DNA of 64,000 nucleotides, from positions 58,446 through 122,445 of the forward strand of contig JAEUKI010000027.1 of assembly GCA_016793325.1 (NCBI GenBank), read 5' to 3'. Under the pieces are notes generated by a model. That model saw only the letters and a program-made list of their open reading frames with translations, searched no databases and was not told the origin of the DNA. Below are positions 41,107 to 49,717 of this stretch, in pieces. The position numbers and the translations under genes are program-made. Every line of letters begins with the position of its first letter. Within the stretch, counting starts at the first letter, position 1. The stretch is from Myxococcales bacterium (GTDB lineage: Bacteria; Myxococcota_A; Polyangia; Polyangiales; Ga0077539).

Positions 41107-44100
41107 TCACGCCGCGCGGCGCGAGCGGCGGCGGATCACCACCGCGCTCGCGATCGCGAGCAGCGCCAGCGCTGCGCCCGTGGAGTTCGATCCAGGCGCA
41201 GGCGTCGTGCGGCACGAGCAGCCTCCGCCCGAGACGCCGCTCTCGGCGCCAGGTCCGTCCGTCGAGGCGTCCGTCGCTCCGTCGGCGCGCGCGTCGCGAG
41301 CGTCGTTGGAGGCCACGTCCATCGCGACGCCCGTGTCTTCGACGCCCGAGTCGGCAACGCTCGTGTCTTCGACGACACCCGTGTCCGTCGGCGACGCTGC
41401 GTCGGTCGCGTCGGCGACCGCGTCTTCGACGGCTCCGCTGTCGGTGCTGGCGTCGGGCGCCGCGTCATCCGAGCTGTCCGCGACGACGCTCGTGTCTGCG
41501 TCGTCTGTCGAGCTCGCGTCCGAAGCGTCCGCTGCTGCATCGTCGGTCGATGCGTCGGTCTCGACGCCGGTGTCCGCGCCCGTATCGACGCCAGTATCGA
41601 CGCCAGTATCGACGCCGGTGTCCGCGCCGCTGTCTGCTTCGCCATCCGACGCGTCGCCGCCGTCGCTGCCGCCGTCTTCGCAGACAGCGCCGGCGTCGGT
41701 GGGCGGCGTTCCGGCGAGGCACATGCCCGAGCCGTTGCAGGTCTCTTCGCCGTTGCAGAACACGCCGTCGCTGCACGACGCGCCCATCATCGCGTTGGAC
41801 AGAACGCACATGCCCGTCCCGCTGTTGCACGTGTTGAGCGTGCACGCGGACATGGTCGGTGGGCACGTCACGGGAGTTCCCGCGACGCAGGTCCCCGAGC
41901 CGTTGCACACTTCGTCGCCGTTGCAGCGGTCGCTGTCGGCGCAGGTGGTTCCTGCGCTCGCGAACGAGTCGGCAGGGCAGCTCGTCGCAGCGCCGTCGCA
42001 CGTCTCGGCGACGTCGCATGCGCCTGCGCTCGCGCGGCACACCGTCGTGCTCGACGCGACGAGGTCCACAGGGCACGCGCTGCTGAGTCCGTCGCACGTC
42101 TCGGCGAGGTCGCACGCGCCAGCGCTCGCGCGACACACCGTGGTGCTCGGGGCGAAGCCGTCCGTCGGGCACTCCGAGGTCGATCCGTCGCACGTCTCTT
42201 GGGCATCGCAGACGCCCGTGCTCGCGCGGCACACCGTGGTGCTCGGAGCGACGACGTTCGCAGGGCACTCTGCGGACGAGCCGCTGCACGACTCGGCCAC
42301 GTCGCACACGCCTGTGCTGGCGCGGCAGACCGTCGTGCTCGGCGCGAAGCCGTCCGTTGGGCAGACGCCCGAGCTTCCGTCGCAGGTCTCTTGCGCGTCG
42401 CAGACGCCTGCGCTCGCGCGGCACACCGTGGTGCTCGGAAGCACCGTGTCCGCAGGGCACGCGGCCGTCGATCCGTCGCACGATTCGGCGACATCGCAGC
42501 TACCCGCGCTCGCGCGGCACACCGTCGTGCTGGGCGCGACGCTGTCCGCAGGGCACACGGTGGTGCTCCCGTCGCACGTCTCGGCGACGTCGCACGCGCC
42601 TGCGCTCGCGCGACACACGGTCGTCGTGGGAGCGACGCTGTCCGCAGGGCACGCTGCGGTCGATCCGTCGCAGGTCTCTTGGGCATCGCAGACGCCCGTG
42701 CTCGCGCGGCACACCGTGGTGCTCGGAAGCAGCGTGTCTGCGGGGCAGACGTCGCCCGTTCCGTCGCAGGTCTCGGCGACGTCGCACACGCCTGCGCTGC
42801 CGCGGCAGACCGTGGTGCTCGTCGCCTTCGCGTCCGCGGGGCACGCGTTGGTGAGTCCGTCGCACGTCTCGGCGACGTCGCATGCGCCCGCGCTCGCGCG
42901 GCACACGGTGATCATCGGAGCGACTTGATCCGACGGACACGCGGCGCTCGAGCCCGTGCACGCTTCGGCCATGTCGCACACGCCCACAGAGGCGCGGCAG
43001 ACGGTTCCCGCGGTGACGAAGCCGTCCGCGGGGCACGCGGCGCTCGAGCCTGTGCACGTCTCGGCCGCGTCGCACGCGCCCGCGCTCGCGCGGCACGTGG
43101 TGGTCGCCGTGGCGAATCCGTCCGCGGGGCACGCGGTTGACGTTCCGTCGCACGTCTCGGGAACGTCGCAGTCCCCCGCGCTCGCGCGGCACGTGGTCCC
43201 TGCGCTGCGAGCAACACAGGTATTCAAGACGCACGTCCCGCACCCGCCACAGGCGGCGTCATCGAGGCAGAGCGACGTGGTCGTTGTGAAGTCCACCGAG
43301 CAGTCGTCGGTGTCGGCGAAGGTCGTTGTGTTGCGAAGGGCCACGGCGCTCGCCGCGGGCGCGGTCATCGCGACGACGCCCGTGTAGGCGCCGCTACCGT
43401 AAACGACGATGTCCGTGATCGTGTGCGATCGATCGAGGAGCACGACTTCGTCGCCAGAATTGCTGAGCGCCAAGGACGAAGCCGCTGCCGTCGTCCATGT
43501 CGAATCGTTTGTGATGTCTGCCACCAGAGGGTCGCTCGTGCCGAACTCTGCGTCGGGGCGCTCCCCGAAGCGCGCGAGGTAGTCCGCAGGGTTGAGCGCG
43601 ACGATGTACGTCGCGCCCGCCGCGAGCGTCGCCGATGGCAGCGATCCCATCGCTTCGCCTGTGCCTGCAGGAGTCTCTTCGTCCCCGATCCTGAAGCCCG
43701 AGAGCGAGATCGCGTTCGGCGTCATGTTGCGGAGAGCGATCCACTCGTTGCCGCTCGCCGCCGGCGCGTTGGAGATGTACCGCGTCACGAGCAGCGGCGC
43801 GTACACGTCGCCGGTGGTCTGGTCGAAGTACAGGTCCACGTCGTCGTCGACCCGCTGATCTCCAGCGGCGGTAAACTCTGCGAACGTGTTGGGCGTCGAC
43901 GCTGCGTTGGTGCGCGGGTTGCCGTAGTCCGAGACGACGTCGAGCACGTTGGGGTTCGTCGATCCGCCGATGTCCACGGTGTCGCCGCCAGCCCGCTCGC
44001 GGAACGTCGCGAACGTGAAGCGCAGCGGCGTCGCAGGAGGCCCCGACAGTCCGAGCGACGCCCACGGAACGGTCATCTCGACGCCCGTGGTGCTCGCGGT

Positions 44101-44637
44101 CGACGCGACGCCCACGACGACGCTCGGGTCCACGACGGTGAACGACGAGTTCAACACTCGCGCGGTGCTTCCCGCGGTGAACTGCGTTTGAACGAGGCGC
44201 TCCCACCGCGCGCTCTCGGCGACTTGGGTGTCCCCGAAGCCGGCGAAGAAGTCTGCTCCGCTGCCCGACACTTGGTCGGTGTCGATCGCGATCTGGATTT
44301 GCACGGGGTTGGTGCCCGTGTTCGCGTCGGCTGCGTTGAGCGTGAAGTGAAACGACAGCCCCGTGGTGCTGCTCGTCACGCGGACGTGCGTGAGGTCCGC
44401 GATCGATTCGGGATTCGAAATGTCCGTTCGCGTGTCGCCTGTGGGGTCGCGCCACACGAAGTCGCCGCGCCCTCCGGAGCCTCGAGCGATGAGCCCGAGG
44501 TTGGTCTGCGCCGCTTCGCGGGCGAGCCACTCAGCAGAGGATCCATCGACGGTAATGGGGTGAGCCGAAGCGCTCGCGGTCGCCAATGTTGCGACCGATA
44601 GCGCCAAGGCAGAGGTCCAGCGCACGAATGCTCTCAT
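41107..44637 (-). CDS. MYXO-CTERM surface protein with 13 disintegrin-like repeats
   Basis: A 1176-residue exported protein. Signal peptide at 1-25. Residues 26-250 form a carbohydrate-binding/DOMON-like sandwich (ITVDGSSAEWLA start). Residues about 285-430 look like a lamin-tail domain, with GNEWIALRNMTPNAISLSGF and SNSGDEVVLLD. Residues 483-898 are thirteen 32-residue Cys-rich repeats of the form CRASxGxCDxxExCxGxxxxCPxD. That order of Cys, Asp and Glu is the core of eukaryotic ADAM/venom disintegrin domains. Further Cys modules, an Asp-rich DTGVDTGVDTG linker and a MYXO-CTERM tail (GGGCSCR, hydrophobic helix, RRRSRRAA) complete it. An adhesin or surface matrix role is inferred. Confidence 0.85.
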   Translation of the reverse strand: MRAFVRWTSALALSVATLATASASAHPITVDGSSAEWLAREAAQTNLGLIARGSGGRGDFVWRDPTGDTRTDISNPESIADLTHVRVTSSTTGLSFHFTLNAADANTGTNPVQIQIAIDTDQVSGSGADFFAGFGDTQVAESARWERLVQTQFTAGSTARVLNSSFTVVDPSVVVGVASTASTTGVEMTVPWASLGLSGPPATPLRFTFATFRERAGGDTVDIGGSTNPNVLDVVSDYGNPRTNAASTPNTFAEFTAAGDQRVDDDVDLYFDQTTGDVYAPLLVTRYISNAPAASGNEWIALRNMTPNAISLSGFRIGDEETPAGTGEAMGSLPSATLAAGATYIVALNPADYLARFGERPDAEFGTSDPLVADITNDSTWTTAAASSLALSNSGDEVVLLDRSHTITDIVVYGSGAYTGVVAMTAPAASAVALRNTTTFADTDDCSVDFTTTTSLCLDDAACGGCGTCVLNTCVARSAGTTCRASAGDCDVPETCDGTSTACPADGFATATTTCRASAGACDAAETCTGSSAACPADGFVTAGTVCRASVGVCDMAEACTGSSAACPSDQVAPMITVCRASAGACDVAETCDGLTNACPADAKATSTTVCRGSAGVCDVAETCDGTGDVCPADTLLPSTTVCRASTGVCDAQETCDGSTAACPADSVAPTTTVCRASAGACDVAETCDGSTTVCPADSVAPSTTVCRASAGSCDVAESCDGSTAACPADTVLPSTTVCRASAGVCDAQETCDGSSGVCPTDGFAPSTTVCRASTGVCDVAESCSGSSAECPANVVAPSTTVCRASTGVCDAQETCDGSTSECPTDGFAPSTTVCRASAGACDLAETCDGLSSACPVDLVASSTTVCRASAGACDVAETCDGAATSCPADSFASAGTTCADSDRCNGDEVCNGSGTCVAGTPVTCPPTMSACTLNTCNSGTGMCVLSNAMMGASCSDGVFCNGEETCNGSGMCLAGTPPTDAGAVCEDGGSDGGDASDGEADSGADTGVDTGVDTGVDTGADTGVETDASTDDAAADASDASSTDDADTSVVADSSDDAAPDASTDSGAVEDAVADATDAASPTDTGVVEDTSVADSGVEDTGVAMDVASNDARDARADGATDASTDGPGAESGVSGGGCSCRTTPAPGSNSTGAALALLAIASAVVIRRRSRRAA
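41944..43191 (-). repeat. Thirteen 96-bp tandem coding repeats
   Basis: Thirteen head-to-tail 96-base units encode the Cys-rich repeats of the MYXO-CTERM protein, without indels. Phrases such as GCGCGGCACACCGTGGTGCT (on the plus strand) recur nearly unchanged, so unequal recombination and copy-number change are likely. Confidence 0.9.
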
Positions 44638-44784
44638 GCGTAGTGAGTCCTTCTGCGGTTGATATGCTTCTCGCGTGCGCGAACCCCGCGCACGTGGCGT
44701 AGGTGCCGCCAGGAGCTTGGCCCTTCACGCACTTCGACATTCCGAACAATTCACTGCGGGTCCTTCGTGCGCGTCGCGCGATTG

Positions 44785-45675
44785 TCACCGAAGCGGAACG
44801 AACACGTCCGTGATCGCTTCGTGCGCAGCGACGTCGGGGTAGAAACGAACACGCTGGAGAAAGAGCGGAAAATCCCCGGGTTCTTCGCGGCTCGACGGCA
44901 GCCACTCCGCGTAGATCCGACCGATCGCGGCGAAAAGCGACGGCTCGGTCCCGACGTGGCGAAACACCGCGCATCGAAGTTTCGGAATCGTGCCGTCGCG
45001 AACTCCGAAGGGATTGGGAGCGATCGCGTGATCGCTCGAAGCGCACACGTCGAGGCGAAAGGCCTCGGGTTCGACCGCGCCTGGGTCGTTGTACAAGACG
45101 TTGAACGTCGCGCTCACGGATGGCGGACTGTGAAACTGTTTTCGCCACGCGATGAATGTCCGCACGGTGTCGTCGAGCTTCTGCGGATCGCCGCGATGCT
45201 CGAGGATCGCGACGCGGGTCTCGGGAAATTCACGGATCTCAACCTCGATGGCGATGGGGCGTGTCGTCACTTGAATCCTCCGGGCATGCTCGATCGGAGC
45301 GAACGCCTCGCGCGCCGCGCTCCAATCAGGGGTCGATCGAAACTCCGATGGCGTCTGTCCCACCGCGCGCTTGAACGCGCGCGAGAACGCCTCGTGGCTG
45401 TCGTAGCCAGCGCCGAGCGCCACGTCGACGATGGGGGTCTCGACGCGATACGCGAGCGTCTGCGCCGCGCGTGACAGCCGCAGGAGCTGCACGTACCGGT
45501 GCGCGCTCGTCGTGAAGAGCGCAGCGAATTGCCTCTGAAAGTGAAACACCGACGAGCGCGCCACGCGGCTCAATCGCTCGTTGGTGAGCTCGTCGTCGAG
45601 GTGCGCGTCGATGTGTTCGAGCACGGCGCAGAAGCGCGCTGCGTACGAGTCGGTCGCTCGCGTCGAGTCGCTCAT
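44785..45675 (-). CDS. AraC family regulator with GyrI-like effector domain
   Basis: A 296-residue regulator. The N-terminal double helix-turn-helix (about 15-112) has TNERLSRVARSSVFHFQRQF and PIVDVALGAGYDSHEAFSRAF followed by TPSEFR. The C-terminal part (about 130-295) is a GyrI-like/AraC_E_bind small-molecule domain, with RVAILEHRGDPQKLDDTV and the PGDFPLFLQRVRFYPDV strand. Such MarA/Rob-type regulators respond to drugs or cations. ATG 45675 is chosen over an extension to 45957. It diverges from the lipoprotein gene at 45915. Confidence 0.88.
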   Translation of the reverse strand: MSDSTRATDSYAARFCAVLEHIDAHLDDELTNERLSRVARSSVFHFQRQFAALFTTSAHRYVQLLRLSRAAQTLAYRVETPIVDVALGAGYDSHEAFSRAFKRAVGQTPSEFRSTPDWSAAREAFAPIEHARRIQVTTRPIAIEVEIREFPETRVAILEHRGDPQKLDDTVRTFIAWRKQFHSPPSVSATFNVLYNDPGAVEPEAFRLDVCASSDHAIAPNPFGVRDGTIPKLRCAVFRHVGTEPSLFAAIGRIYAEWLPSSREEPGDFPLFLQRVRFYPDVAAHEAITDVFVPLR

Positions 45676-45748
45676 GGGTGAGTGACCGTACCGCCGAGTC
45701 GCGCGTGGCTTCTTGATCGATCGTGCTCCGAGTGAAGCGATGACACGA

Positions 45749-45782
45749 GCGCTGGCACGCGCGCTGGCACCAGTGTCGACAC
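45749..45782. promoter_or_regulatory. Direct repeats and GTGTCGACAC palindrome
   Basis: GCGCTGGCAC occurs twice with a 12-bp period (45749 and 45761), followed by the perfect 10-bp palindrome GTGTCGACAC at 45773-45782, about 75-110 bases upstream of the AraC-type gene start. Candidate operator for the divergent pair. Confidence 0.35.
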
Positions 45783-45914
45783 CGTGCCGGTCGCGCGACG
45801 ATCGCAGGGGCGATCGATCTCCGCGCGTCGCACGAAATGCAGGGCTCTGCGCGACCGCGGGCCGCGCGTGCGCTGGGCACGGAGCGTGCTGTCTCTTCGC
45901 GTCGGAGAACACCG

Positions 45915-47501
45915 ATGAATCGATTGACCTATGGATTCGTGCTCGCGCTTTCGACATCGCTCGCGCTCGCAGCGTGCGGGCCCGTGCCGTCGATGGGAGC
46001 GCCCGTCGCGACGACGCTCTCGGCGATGGTTGGCCCTGCGGGCGCGCGGCTCGAAGGGCCCGCGGGGTCGCCGCTCGCGGGGGTGCGCGTCGAGATTCCC
46101 GCGGGAGCGCTGTCCGCAGCGACGATGGTCACTGTGACTCCGGTGGTGGACGACGTTCCTCTGCCGGCGCTCGCGGAGCGCGTCGGGCAGCAGTTTCGCA
46201 TCGAAGCCGCGGGCGGCGCGGCGCTCTCGATGCCCATGAACGTCACGCTGCCGGTCGACGCGCGGTCGGTCGAAGCGTTCGAGCAGCAGCCCTCGGACGT
46301 GAAGGTTTGGGTGAAGGCCGACGGCGGATGGATGCTCGTCCAAGCGACGTCGACCGCGCCCGCGAGCGTCACCATCGCGATGTCTGCGTTCACGGTGGCG
46401 GCTGCGGGCGTGCGGATCCGTCCGCTCGCGACGACCGTGTGCGGCGCGAGCGGGAGCACCATTTCGTGCCGCGCGCCCGAGACGAGCCCCGAGCCTCCGC
46501 CGTCGCTCCTCTCGAGCGCGGCGTGCACCGCGGCCACGGGGTTCTGCATCGACGCGATCGCGGTGCCGCCCTCGTCGTTGGCGATCACGCACGGCGCGCT
46601 GCTCAGCCAGACACACTTGATCTATCCGATCTCGTCGCCGCAGGGAAACATCCAGTTTCGTCGCGTCGCGCTCGCCGACCGCGCGGTGTCCGTGAGCAAC
46701 GAGACGAGCGGGACGGGGTTCGTTCCGTTTCGAGCGAGGTTCACGCTGGGCTTCGACGACAACGAAGTGTGGAGCGGCCACGGAGCGCTCGGCGCAGCGC
46801 GGCATCGCTTCGACGGACCCACGCAGCGCTTCGCGCTCCCCGGCGAGTTCAGCTGCGGCGCGATCCGCGTCCAGAGCGGCAACGTCGTGCGCGTCGGAGA
46901 CCTCGCGTACGTCCCGATGAGCGCCGATGGAAGCGGCTCGCTCGTCGCGTATCCGGGCGTTCCGGGGCCCATTAATTTTGCGCAAGAGTGCGGGACGGTC
47001 GCGCCGCAGCCGTCGCTCTCGACGGGGATCTTCGTCGCAGGCTCGACGCGAGACGCGATCGGCATTCGCACGGTCGCGATGGCAGGGCCCGCCCCAGTAT
47101 TCAACCGGATCACGCTCCAGCCGGGCTACACGCGGATCGGCTCGATGGACCTCAACCCGAGCGACGATCGAATCGTGCTGTTCGCCGCGCCCTCGGACAT
47201 CAACGCCCCGAGGATCCTCGTCGCGAGGCCCGACCAAACCACTATGCCTGTCACCGGCGGGCTGCCGAACCAACTGAGCGCTCCGGCGTGGGGCTCGGAC
47301 AGCTCGATTTGGGTCGGCTCGGGCGCCTCGCCGGAGCTCTTCGTGATCGACCCGAGCGGCGCTATCAGCTCGATCGTCCTGACGACCGCGACGGGCTCGT
47401 CCGACATTTTCGCGCGTCGGCTCGTGCGGATGCCGGATCGCTCGATGATCGTCGTCATGTCCAACGGGGCGTTCTATCGCGTTCGTCGCGCGGCTTCGTA
47501 G
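45915..47501 (+). CDS. Lipoprotein with ZU5-like domain and beta-rich remainder
   Basis: A 528-residue predicted lipoprotein with lipobox LAAC in SLALAACGPVP. Residues about 38-130 resemble a ZU5-like sandwich, with GVRVEIPAGALSAATMVTV and a following VKVWVKADGGWMLV. ZU5 domains bind spectrin or act as autoproteolytic units in eukaryotes; in bacteria they are of unknown role. The C-terminal 370 residues are beta-rich with repeated GSMDLNPSDDRI-like blades, a probable propeller. ATG 45915 gives a normal signal. The FG-GAP gene follows by 46 bases in the same direction. Confidence 0.7.
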   Translation: MNRLTYGFVLALSTSLALAACGPVPSMGAPVATTLSAMVGPAGARLEGPAGSPLAGVRVEIPAGALSAATMVTVTPVVDDVPLPALAERVGQQFRIEAAGGAALSMPMNVTLPVDARSVEAFEQQPSDVKVWVKADGGWMLVQATSTAPASVTIAMSAFTVAAAGVRIRPLATTVCGASGSTISCRAPETSPEPPPSLLSSAACTAATGFCIDAIAVPPSSLAITHGALLSQTHLIYPISSPQGNIQFRRVALADRAVSVSNETSGTGFVPFRARFTLGFDDNEVWSGHGALGAARHRFDGPTQRFALPGEFSCGAIRVQSGNVVRVGDLAYVPMSADGSGSLVAYPGVPGPINFAQECGTVAPQPSLSTGIFVAGSTRDAIGIRTVAMAGPAPVFNRITLQPGYTRIGSMDLNPSDDRIVLFAAPSDINAPRILVARPDQTTMPVTGGLPNQLSAPAWGSDSSIWVGSGASPELFVIDPSGAISSIVLTTATGSSDIFARRLVRMPDRSMIVVMSNGAFYRVRRAAS

Positions 47502-47547
47502 TCGCAGACCGAATCGTGAGCACGGCCGTCTCCATACGCCTGCTCCG

Positions 47548-48777
47548 ATGAAAGCTCGATCGCCGCGCGTCGCCGCGCTCACCTCGCTGTCCCTCTGCGT
47601 ATTGGGTTCGATCACCAACGCGCAGACCGCGCCGCGCGCGAGCGCCTTCGTTCGAGGCGACGTCGACGGGGACGGGTTCTCGGACGTCGCCAGGATCCAA
47701 GGCGGTGAAGTCCGGCTGTATCGCGGCGGCGCGTCGCGCGTCACCGACGAGGGAGCGCTGCGAGCGCTCGTCGCAGCGACAGCGGGCCGCGAAATCGCTC
47801 ACGTGATCGCGTTCGACGCGATCGAGGACCTCGACGGCGACCGTCGCGCAGACGCCGTGACGGTCGTCTTCGAGACGCGCGCGGGATCGAGCGCCGGATG
47901 GGTGCGAACGGTCGTCCACTCCAGCGCGACCCCAGCGCGAACGCTCGTGGATCACAGCGCTCCGATGCTCCGCGCCGATGTGTTGGAGACGGGGCTCGGA
48001 CCTCGCTCCGCGGGCGACGTCGACGGCGACGGACACATAGACATGATCGCTGGAACGCTGCTCGTCCTCGCGCAGCCTGTGCGAGCGATCGACGTCTCGA
48101 CGTTGGTCCCGTGGCGAGGTGCGCTCGGTCTGTGGGCGCTCGGGGACGGTGATCGTGACGGTCACGCGGAGCTGTGGGCCGCGCCGATTCGACACCACCA
48201 AGCGCCGACGTTTTATCCCGCGACGGGCGTGACGGGCGGCTCGGGCGTGAGCCTCGCGTGGGCGCAGCGAACGCTCCGCGCCCGTCCGAGGCCGTTGTTC
48301 GCGACGATCACAGGCCCCGATCACCTCGTGGACGTGCGCGCCGCGGACGTCACCGGCGACAACGGTCTCGAGCTGTTCGCGACGAGCGTGCGGCCCGCCA
48401 TGGCGATCAACGCGCGCGTCCCCGGCGGTGCGACGCTGTGGATGATGGCGGGCAACGCGGCGCCGATTGTCGTGACGAGCGAGCAAGCGCAACAGCCGAC
48501 GCCGAGGAGCGACCTCGTGATGTGCCTCGATGACGTCGACGGTGACGGGCGCGCAGACCTCGTCACGCGGGGCTCTGCGGTCTTCGGCGTCACGAACGCG
48601 GCGCGGCGATGGGCGTTTCGCGCCGGGTCGCCGAGCGCGACGGTCACGACGATTCGACCTGGATCGTATCAGGTCGAATGCGGTCGCGACGTAAACGGCG
48701 ACGGACGCGGGGACCTCGTGGTGTTCGGCCCGCTGCGCGCGAGCCTCACGAGAGTTCCGTCCGTCGTCCCGTGGTGA
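47548..48777 (+). CDS. FG-GAP/VCBS-type repeat secreted protein
   Basis: A 409-residue exported protein with a signal peptide ending near SITNAQTAP and no lipobox. It contains calcium-binding-like Asp motifs of FG-GAP/VCBS repeats: RGDVDGDGFSDVARI, EDLDGDRRADAVTV, GDVDGDGHIDMIAG, GDGDRDGHAELWAA, DDVDGDGRADLVTR and DVNGDGRGDLVVF. Six such motifs fit a seven-bladed integrin-alpha-like propeller. No catalytic motif. It follows the ZU5-like lipoprotein gene, perhaps in one transcript. Function is probably adhesion or display. Confidence 0.82.
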   Translation: MKARSPRVAALTSLSLCVLGSITNAQTAPRASAFVRGDVDGDGFSDVARIQGGEVRLYRGGASRVTDEGALRALVAATAGREIAHVIAFDAIEDLDGDRRADAVTVVFETRAGSSAGWVRTVVHSSATPARTLVDHSAPMLRADVLETGLGPRSAGDVDGDGHIDMIAGTLLVLAQPVRAIDVSTLVPWRGALGLWALGDGDRDGHAELWAAPIRHHQAPTFYPATGVTGGSGVSLAWAQRTLRARPRPLFATITGPDHLVDVRAADVTGDNGLELFATSVRPAMAINARVPGGATLWMMAGNAAPIVVTSEQAQQPTPRSDLVMCLDDVDGDGRADLVTRGSAVFGVTNAARRWAFRAGSPSATVTTIRPGSYQVECGRDVNGDGRGDLVVFGPLRASLTRVPSVVPW

Positions 48778-48781
48778 GCGA

Positions 48782-49711
48782 TCATCGCTCTGCGTGCAAC
48801 GCAGCGGCGATCGCGCGAAGCGCACGCGCGTCGTCCGCGCTCACCCCCGAGGGAACCTCCGCGCGCTCGTCCACCGGATGCCCGAAGAGCGCCGCGTAGA
48901 ACACGCACGCCGCGAGGTACGTCCCGGCCACCGTGGGGTGCGATCCGTCTTCGCTGTGCAGCGCGAGCGAGGGGCGCTCGGCGATCGCGCGTCGCCACGC
49001 TTCGCCGACGCGCACGAGCGCGCCTCCGTTGCGCATCGAAGCCGCGGCGTACTCGCGCTCGAGTCCGCGCGTCATCGCCTCGGGGGTTCCTCCGCTGAAG
49101 CTCTCGCCGTACACAGCGTCTCCTGCGCGCCGCGCCCACGTCGCAAACCACAGCGATCGGACGCTCGTCCTGCGCGCCAACGCCCCGAGCTCGTCGGCGT
49201 AGCGTCCGAACACCGTCGGTTGAAAGAGCGGCTCGACGCTCTGTCCCTGCAGCACCACAGCGTCGATCCCGCCCGCTTCGAGGCGCGTTCGCGCGCCGGT
49301 CATTTGCCAGTGCAGCTGAAGGGTCGCCCCGCCGACGGTCACGCTGTCGACCGCGAGCGCGTCGGCGCTCGATCCGCGCGTCATGCTGACGAGCATCGCG
49401 GGCAGATCGTTGACGTACGTATAGCTGTTTCCCACGAACAGCACGCGCAGCGGCGCGCCGGCGTCGCGCGTCGCGCTGTCGGCCGTCGCGCTGTCCAGCG
49501 TCGCGCTGTCTGCGAGAGAGGCGCTCGCGTCGGAGCCGCTGTCTGCGTCGTTCGTCGCGTTCGTGCTGTCGGGCGCATCGGCGCTGTCGACTGCGCTCGG
49601 GCTGTCGGTCGCCGCGTCGTTGGTGATCGGCGGTCGTGGTGGTGGGCTACACGCGAGCGCCGCGACCGCGACCGCGGACACAGAGAGCATACGAAGCGCA
49701 GCGATCATCAT
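48782..49711 (-). CDS. SGNH/GDSL-type hydrolase lipoprotein
   Basis: A 309-residue predicted lipoprotein with lipobox LAC in AVAALACSPPP. Residues about 28-82 are Asp/Ser/Ala/Thr-rich. The hydrolase domain opens with LRVLFVGNSYTYVNDLP, where Ser is the nucleophile, and closes with the Asp-His block EDGSHPTVAGTYLAAC; a GGID-AVVLQGQS segment lies between. These are the GDSL blocks I, III and V. Likely an esterase or deacetylase acting on an extracellular substrate, possibly polysaccharide. Its stop is 4 bases from the convergent FG-GAP gene. Confidence 0.82.
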   Translation of the reverse strand: MMIAALRMLSVSAVAVAALACSPPPRPPITNDAATDSPSAVDSADAPDSTNATNDADSGSDASASLADSATLDSATADSATRDAGAPLRVLFVGNSYTYVNDLPAMLVSMTRGSSADALAVDSVTVGGATLQLHWQMTGARTRLEAGGIDAVVLQGQSVEPLFQPTVFGRYADELGALARRTSVRSLWFATWARRAGDAVYGESFSGGTPEAMTRGLEREYAAASMRNGGALVRVGEAWRRAIAERPSLALHSEDGSHPTVAGTYLAACVFYAALFGHPVDERAEVPSGVSADDARALRAIAAALHAER

Positions 49712-49717
49712 GCGCGA

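Noticed and set aside
41003..42928. A 641-codon plus-strand frame with Ser/His/Ala 32-residue repeats
   Set aside because: It is the antisense reading of the 96-bp Cys-rich repeats; periodicity comes from the real minus-strand gene, which has a signal peptide and MYXO-CTERM tail.
40567..43140. An 857-codon plus-strand frame starting opposite the lectin-like lipoprotein
   Set aside because: Arg/Ala/Val-rich with no domain, antisense to two well-supported genes.
41944..43191. CRISPR-like periodicity
   Set aside because: The 96-bp units are coding, contiguous and diverged throughout, with no repeat-spacer alternation and no cas genes.
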